5,236 bases of DNA, taken from the NCBI GenBank assembly GCA_002393865.1, contig DGUD01000084.1, positions 1-5,236 of the forward strand, given 5' to 3'. This document shows, in pieces, positions 1-5,236 of this stretch. Made by a program: the position numbers and the translations under genes. The notes under the pieces are model-generated. The model worked only from the letters and a program-made list of their open reading frames with translations. It did no database searches and was not told the origin of the DNA. Each line of letters starts with the position of its first letter. The stretch's first letter is position 1. Source of the stretch: Treponema sp. UBA4319. GTDB lineage: Bacteria; Spirochaetota; Spirochaetia; Treponematales; Treponemataceae.

Positions 1-3327
<3,327 letters not shown>

Positions 3328-3332
3328 CCTGT

Positions 3333-3368
3333 GTCCGGAAAGCTCTTGCTTTCCGGGACTTTCTCCCC
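3333..3368 (+). terminator. Weak terminator/attenuator hairpin after rpoC
   Basis: Five bases after the rpoC stop, CCGGAAAG (3335-3342) pairs perfectly with CTTTCCGG (3349-3356) around a 6-nt loop CTCTTG. GT (3333-3334) and AC (3358-3359) can extend the stem past a bulged G. The downstream tract is only ACTTTCTCCCC, so the hairpin lacks a real U-run. I read it as a partial terminator or 3'-end processing/stability hairpin, letting some rpoBC transcription continue into rpsL-rpsG. Confidence 0.5.
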
Positions 3369-3387
3369 CGAATTCGGCGGAATTCTA

Positions 3388-3417
3388 TTGACGGATTGCC
3401 GCAGAATTCGGTAAACT
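3388..3417 (+). promoter_or_regulatory. Sigma70-type promoter of rpsL-rpsG
   Basis: TTGACG (3388-3393, 5 of 6 matches to the -35 consensus) and TAAACT (3412-3417, 4 of 6) are separated by 18 bases, which fits a housekeeping promoter. Transcription would start near 3424 and give a leader of about 110 nt before the rpsL ATG. A GAATTC core lies just upstream of the -35 (3380-3385) and another in the spacer (3404-3409). The position, behind a hairpin and ahead of a ribosomal protein operon, supports the call; the start site has not been measured. Confidence 0.6.
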
Positions 3418-3423
3418 ATCTGC

Positions 3424-3532
3424 ACTTGTTTGTTTTTGTTTTGAGGTATGACCGCCGGGTCTTTTGACCGGAGGTTCCTTGAGTTATTTTTGTCCGAGGT
3501 GCTGCTCGGCATGTAAATAGGAGAATAGGCCG
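3424..3532 (+). promoter_or_regulatory. rpsL mRNA leader with two small hairpins
   Basis: The leader opens with a T-rich stretch (3426-3442). It can then form two hairpins: CCGG-G-TC (3455-3461) with GACCGG (3466-3471) around TTTT and one bulged G, and CCGAG (3494-3498) with CTCGG (3505-3509) around GTGCTG. The second ends about ten bases before the Shine-Dalgarno AGGAG (3519-3523), which lies 9 nt from the ATG. S7 autoregulates the str operon in E. coli by binding its mRNA, but I cannot see a specific S7 or S12 binding motif here, so a regulatory role is only a possibility. Confidence 0.3.
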
Positions 3533-3907
3533 ATGCCTACAATTAATCAATTGATTCGTAAGGGTCGTCATACCGCTGCCAATAGGACTAAAGCTCCCGC
3601 GCTTCAGTCTTGCCCGCAGAAACGTGGCGTTTGCACACGTGTCATGACTATGACGCCGAAAAAGCCGAACTCAGCTCTCCGCAAGATTGCTCGTGTTCGC
3701 CTTAGCAATGGAATTGAGGTGACCGCATACATTCCTGGTATCGGGCACAACCTGCAGGAGCACTCTGTCGTGCTTGTCCGCGGTGGACGCGTAAAGGATC
3801 TTCCTGGTGTGCGCTATCACATTATCCGCGGTACAAAGGATACGCTTGGTGTCGAGGGCCGCAAGCGCGGTCGTTCACGCTACGGCGCCAAGAAGCCGAA
3901 GGCATAA
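3533..3907 (+). CDS. rpsL: 30S ribosomal protein S12
   Basis: Decoding-centre protein of the small ribosomal subunit, 124 residues, the same length as the E. coli protein. The start ATG is preceded by AGGAG at 3519-3523 and the protein opens [11 protein letters not shown], as in the family. Diagnostic stretches are [11 protein letters not shown] (27-37), [11 protein letters not shown] (41-51), [11 protein letters not shown] (71-81), [14 protein letters not shown] (83-96) and the C-terminal [14 protein letters not shown]. Lys43 and Lys88 (E. coli 42 and 87 without Met), where substitutions give streptomycin resistance, are both wild type. Asp89, the usual methylthiolation site, is present. Codon use leans more to T-ending codons (CGT, GGT, CTT, ATT) than in rpoC. 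It is the first gene of a two-gene operon with rpsG. Confidence 0.98.
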   Translation: MPTINQLIRKGRHTAANRTKAPALQSCPQKRGVCTRVMTMTPKKPNSALRKIARVRLSNGIEVTAYIPGIGHNLQEHSVVLVRGGRVKDLPGVRYHIIRGTKDTLGVEGRKRGRSRYGAKKPKA

Positions 3908-3929
3908 TTTGTAAGGAGCAAGAAGAATT

Positions 3930-4400
3930 ATGGGAAGACACAAGAAATCAGTCAACCGTCCTATTATGCCGGATGAAAAATACAACAGCCCCGTCATCAC
4001 GAAGTTCGTGACCCGCATGATGCTTGACGGAAAGAAGCAGACCTGCCAGCATGTCGTGTACGACGCGCTGGAGAAGCTGAAGAGCAAGACGGACAAGGAT
4101 CCTCTGGAAGTGTTCCTGAAGGCTCTTGATAACGTGAAGCCGATGGTAGAGGTAAAGAGCCGCCGTGTCGGTGGTGCTACCTACCAGGTGCCGATTGAAA
4201 TCCGCGACTCCCGCCGTGAGGCGCTTGCGATGCGCTGGATGATTCAGGCTGCCCGCTCACGTTCTGGTCACGGTATGGCGGAGACGCTTGCCGCTGAGCT
4301 GCTCGATGCGTTCAACAACACCGGCAGCGCTTACAAGAAGAAGGAAGACACGCACAAGATGGCAGAGGCAAACAAGGCGTTTGCCCACTACCGCTGGTAG
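3930..4400 (+). CDS. rpsG: 30S ribosomal protein S7
   Basis: Primary 16S rRNA-binding protein that nucleates assembly of the 30S head and lines the E site; 156 residues, normal for bacteria. The ATG at 3930 follows AAGGAG (3913-3918) at 11 nt, with a second purine-rich AAGAAG closer to the start, and gives the family N-terminus [18 protein letters not shown]. Conserved stretches are [12 protein letters not shown] (about 25-36), [21 protein letters not shown] (about 68-88), [14 protein letters not shown] (about 95-108) and the invariant C-terminus [15 protein letters not shown]. It starts 22 bases after the rpsL stop, so the two are cotranscribed and probably translationally coupled. The stop is TAG. 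Terminators follow at once, and fusA, which follows rpsG in the classical str operon, is absent. Confidence 0.98.
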   Translation: MGRHKKSVNRPIMPDEKYNSPVITKFVTRMMLDGKKQTCQHVVYDALEKLKSKTDKDPLEVFLKALDNVKPMVEVKSRRVGGATYQVPIEIRDSRREALAMRWMIQAARSRSGHGMAETLAAELLDAFNNTGSAYKKKEDTHKMAEANKAFAHYRW

Positions 4401-4401
4401 C

Positions 4402-4445
4402 ATGCCGGGTGTTCCGGACGGGCTGCCGTCCGGGCATATTTTTCC
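4402..4445 (+). terminator. Intrinsic terminator 1 after rpsG
   Basis: CCGGACGG (4414-4421) pairs perfectly with CCGTCCGG (4426-4433) around GCTG. An outer ATGC (4402-4405) can pair with GCAT (4434-4437) across an 8-nt one-sided bulge. The tract ATATTTTTCC follows. It begins two bases after the rpsG stop and should end the rpsL-rpsG message. Confidence 0.8.
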
Positions 4446-4456
4446 AGTAAGGGATG

Positions 4457-4485
4457 TCCCGCCGTTGACCGGCGGGATTTTTTTT
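4457..4485 (+). terminator. Intrinsic terminator 2 after rpsG
   Basis: TCCCGCCG (4457-4464) pairs perfectly with CGGCGGGA (4470-4477) around TTGAC, followed at once by eight T residues (4478-4485). This is a textbook strong Rho-independent terminator and the clearest of the window. It is 11 bases behind terminator 1. Confidence 0.93.
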
Positions 4486-4499
4486 GTAGAGAGAGCAGG

Positions 4500-4538
4500 A
4501 AAAGTTTCCGGATGGCCGCCGCAAGGACGGAAATTTTT
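4500..4538 (+). terminator. Third terminator-like hairpin
   Basis: AAAAGTTTCCG (4500-4510) can pair over 11 positions, with one G-T wobble, with CGGAAATTTTT (4528-4538), leaving a 17-nt GC-rich loop. The T-run forms part of the stem rather than a free tail, so it may act as an extra terminator or in the opposite direction, or it may be an mRNA 3'-end remnant. It lies just upstream of the tuf promoter. Confidence 0.4.
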
Positions 4539-4568
4539 GAAACTTGTTTAATATTTTCTCTAACCCTC

Positions 4569-4597
4569 TTGCATTAATTTCCTAAAAAGTATATAAA
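4569..4597 (+). promoter_or_regulatory. Candidate sigma70 promoter of tuf
   Basis: TTGCAT (4569-4574) and TATAAA (4592-4597, 5 of 6 matches) are separated by the ideal 17 bases, in an AT-rich island (4534-4600) directly behind the terminators. The -35 is weak (3 of 6), but this is the best promoter between rpsG and tuf. Transcription would begin near 4604, giving a tuf leader of about 480 nt. Confidence 0.55.
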
Positions 4598-4635
4598 TAT
4601 AGCACTGTACCGCACCTGTGTCAGGTGCATTCTGC

Positions 4636-4710
4636 ATGTTTTATGCGGACGGGTTCTTTGAGATTGATGTCAGGCGGACGGCGTTTTGTGCTGTCCGGCA
4701 AAAACCGTAA
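4636..4710 (+). other. Possible 24-codon leader peptide ORF in the tuf leader
   Basis: ATG at 4636 opens a 24-codon frame ending at TAA 4708-4710. A weak Shine-Dalgarno AGGTG (4623-4627) lies 8 nt upstream, but inside the 4612-4628 hairpin. Four of the 24 residues are Phe (positions 2, 7, 8 and 17). Ribosomes translating it would cover the 5' strand of the 4650-4749 junction. Short frames of this size arise by chance, and I see no homology. Confidence 0.15.
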
Positions 4711-4749
4711 AGTCTGCTTCCTCCGGGAGCTCTCAGGTTTTTGCACCCG
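4650..4749 (+). promoter_or_regulatory. Multi-helix RNA junction in the tuf leader
   Basis: Three helices nest neatly. The closing stem is CGGGT (4650-4654) with ACCCG (4745-4749). One inner hairpin is CGGACGGC (4675-4682) with GCTGTCCG (4690-4697), with one wobble and a 7-nt loop. The other is GCAAAAACC (4698-4706) with GGTTTTTGC (4736-4744), nine perfect pairs around a 29-nt loop. The inner helices abut with no unpaired base between them, and the second abuts the closing stem, so they could stack coaxially. The only junction strand is the 20-nt 4655-4674. The architecture resembles a folded sensor or protein-binding RNA; no family is recognised. Confidence 0.4.
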
Positions 4750-4891
4750 TGATGCGTAAGGCTGCCGTTGACAGTCTTTGATTGGTAACGTCATCCGGGC
4801 TTTCTGCTGATGCCTGTATGACGCAGGCTGAAAGGCTCTGGAATACCAGACCAGTCATTGCACGATGATGATGATAGGTGGTGCCGGCCGG

Positions 4892-4921
4892 CTGCTTCGA
4901 ATTTGATGAAACAGATTTTTT
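4892..4921 (+). terminator. Weak attenuator-like hairpin plus T-run in the tuf leader
   Basis: CTG-C-TTC (4892-4898) can pair with GAA-A-CAG (4908-4914) through six pairs and one mismatch around a 9-nt loop, followed by A and six T residues (4916-4921). The stem is weak for a terminator, but this is the only T-run behind a hairpin inside the leader, so a conditional attenuator is possible. Confidence 0.2.
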
Positions 4922-4992
4922 ATGGCTTGTCCGTTGCTCCCGTAGTATATCCTCATCATAGTACATAGGTTTAAGTGTGTATGCGAAAGCGG

Positions 4993-5081
4993 CGCGTTCC
5001 TTGGGAATGTGTTGTTTTCTGGCTTAAAGTGCAACACATAAAATCAATAGATGCCGCAGGAATATCCTGCAGGGCAAGGAG
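4993..5081 (+). promoter_or_regulatory. Candidate translational switch over the tuf Shine-Dalgarno
   Basis: TCCTTG (4998-5003) is a perfect complement of CAAGGA (5075-5080), which contains most of the tuf Shine-Dalgarno AAGGAG (5076-5081); a G-T wobble adds a seventh pair. The pairing would enclose two hairpins: ATGTGTTG (5007-5014) with CAACACAT (5032-5039), eight perfect pairs, and GCAGGA (5056-5061) with TCCTGC (5065-5070). In the competing fold CGCGTTCC (4993-5000) pairs with GGAATGTG (5004-5011), six Watson-Crick and two wobble pairs, which occupies the anti-Shine-Dalgarno and breaks the 5007-5039 hairpin. The two states fit OFF and ON forms. This is pairing logic only, with no covariation data. 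Confidence 0.35.
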
Positions 5082-5087
5082 AAAATC

Positions 5088-5236
5088 ATGGCAAAGGAAG
5101 AGTTCAAAAGAACTAAACCTCACATGAACGTTGGAACCATCGGTCACGTTGACCATGGTTAGACCACTCTGACCGCCGCTATCACGCTCGTGCTTTCGAA
5201 GCGCGTATCTGGTAACGAGGGTAAGATTAAGTCTTT
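5088..5236 (+). CDS. tuf: Elongation factor Tu, 5' end only; in-frame TAG at codon 25
   Basis: EF-Tu is the GTPase that delivers aminoacyl-tRNA to the ribosome. ATG 5088 follows AAGGAG (5076-5081) at a 6-nt spacing, and the frame begins [24 protein letters not shown], an unmistakable EF-Tu N-terminus. Codon 25 (5160-5162) is TAG where the family has the P-loop lysine of GHVDHGK, which contacts the GTP phosphates. The same frame then continues correctly as [20 protein letters not shown] to the window edge, so only one codon is wrong; AAG to TAG is a single base change at 5160. rpoC and rpsG here both stop at TAG, so it is a normal stop. Taken literally the gene is broken after 24 residues. A base error in the sequence or a decayed duplicate copy are the main explanations; the rest of the gene lies outside the window. 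Confidence 0.85.

Larger units (their letters stand above)
4604..5087 (+). promoter_or_regulatory. Long structured 5' leader of tuf, candidate cis-regulatory RNA
   Basis: This interval has no convincing protein gene, tRNA or other known RNA. Read as RNA it is rich in pairing. Hairpins are GCACCTG/CAGGTGC (4612-4628), TCTGCAT/ATGCGGA (4631-4649), CTTTC/GAAAG enclosing GCCTG/CAGGC (4800-4834), and TCTGG/CCAGA (4837-4850). A multi-helix junction spans 4650-4749, and alternative helices lie next to the tuf ribosome-binding site (4993-5081); both are listed separately. Leaders this long are unusual for tuf. That it is regulatory is inferred from pairing and placement; I do not recognise it as a described riboswitch or ribosomal leader. 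The extent depends on the promoter call. Confidence 0.4.

Noticed and set aside
4288..4551. 87-codon frame overlapping the end of rpsG
   Set aside because: It runs out of frame through the rpsG C-terminus and then through both terminators, with no ribosome-binding site of its own.
4768..4796. Perfect -35 box TTGACA at 4768-4773
   Set aside because: No acceptable -10 at 16-18 bases (the sequence there reads near TCATCC). Treated as an orphan hexamer.
4881..4910. tRNA or other RNA gene suggested by a TTCGAAT near 4896-4902
   Set aside because: No cloverleaf: no matching acceptor stem, D arm or anticodon arm at the right distances. Nothing else in 4401-5087 fits a tRNA.
4934..4962. Possible second tuf promoter, TTGCTC and CATAGT with 17-base spacing
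   Set aside because: Only 3 of 6 and 4 of 6 matches, weaker than the 4569-4597 promoter. It would give a short leader that keeps only the proposed switch, so worth remembering if start sites are mapped.
4733..5156. Minus-strand frames of 60-77 codons in the tuf leader and start
   Set aside because: Overlapping one another and the tuf start, no recognisable homology, no clear Shine-Dalgarno or terminator for that strand. Length is within chance.
5160..5162. TAG read as pyrrolysine or another recoded amino acid in EF-Tu
   Set aside because: TAG ends rpoC and rpsG here, the position must be Lys for GTP binding, and no recoding element is evident. Sequence error or gene decay is simpler.

Overview
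The window is a stretch of bacterial core information-processing genes, all on the + strand: the 3' four-fifths of rpoC (RNA polymerase beta'), then rpsL (ribosomal protein S12), rpsG (S7), a 687-base noncoding stretch, and the first 149 bases of a tuf gene (EF-Tu). From remembered family sequences, the proteins look most like those of a spirochaete, probably a Treponema-type organism of moderately high GC. The hints are the beta' and S12 wording, the '[13 protein letters not shown]' form of the EF-Tu N-terminus, and the rpoC-rpsL-rpsG order with no fusA after rpsG. I could not search a database, so the assignment is tentative.

Layout. Bases 1-3327 are rpoC, open at the left edge. Bases 3328-3532 hold a terminator-like hairpin with a poor T-tract, a sigma70-type promoter and a roughly 110-nt leader, so rpsL-rpsG can be transcribed both by read-through from rpoBC and from its own promoter. 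rpsL (3533-3907) and rpsG (3930-4400) are 22 bases apart and clearly form one operon. Behind rpsG lie two convincing intrinsic terminators and a third terminator-like hairpin (4402-4538), so tuf is a separate transcription unit. A promoter at 4569-4597 would start a tuf mRNA with an unusually long leader of about 480 nt.

The most interesting part is that leader. Reading the strand by eye gives two tandem hairpins at its 5' end, a compact multi-helix junction (4650-4749), and next to the tuf start a set of mutually exclusive pairings. In one pairing a TCCTTG at 4998-5003 can cover the Shine-Dalgarno CAAGGA at 5075-5080. In the other the same TCCTTG is tied up in a local hairpin. This is the shape of a translational switch and may be an undescribed cis-regulatory RNA controlling EF-Tu. 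It is an inference from base pairing only.

The second oddity is in tuf itself: codon 25, the P-loop lysine of GHVDHGK, reads TAG. rpoC and rpsG in this window both end with TAG, so it is a genuine stop here. As read, EF-Tu cannot be made from this gene; a one-base sequencing or assembly error, or a decayed extra tuf copy, are the leading explanations. Otherwise the genes are ordinary, intact, highly conserved housekeeping genes.
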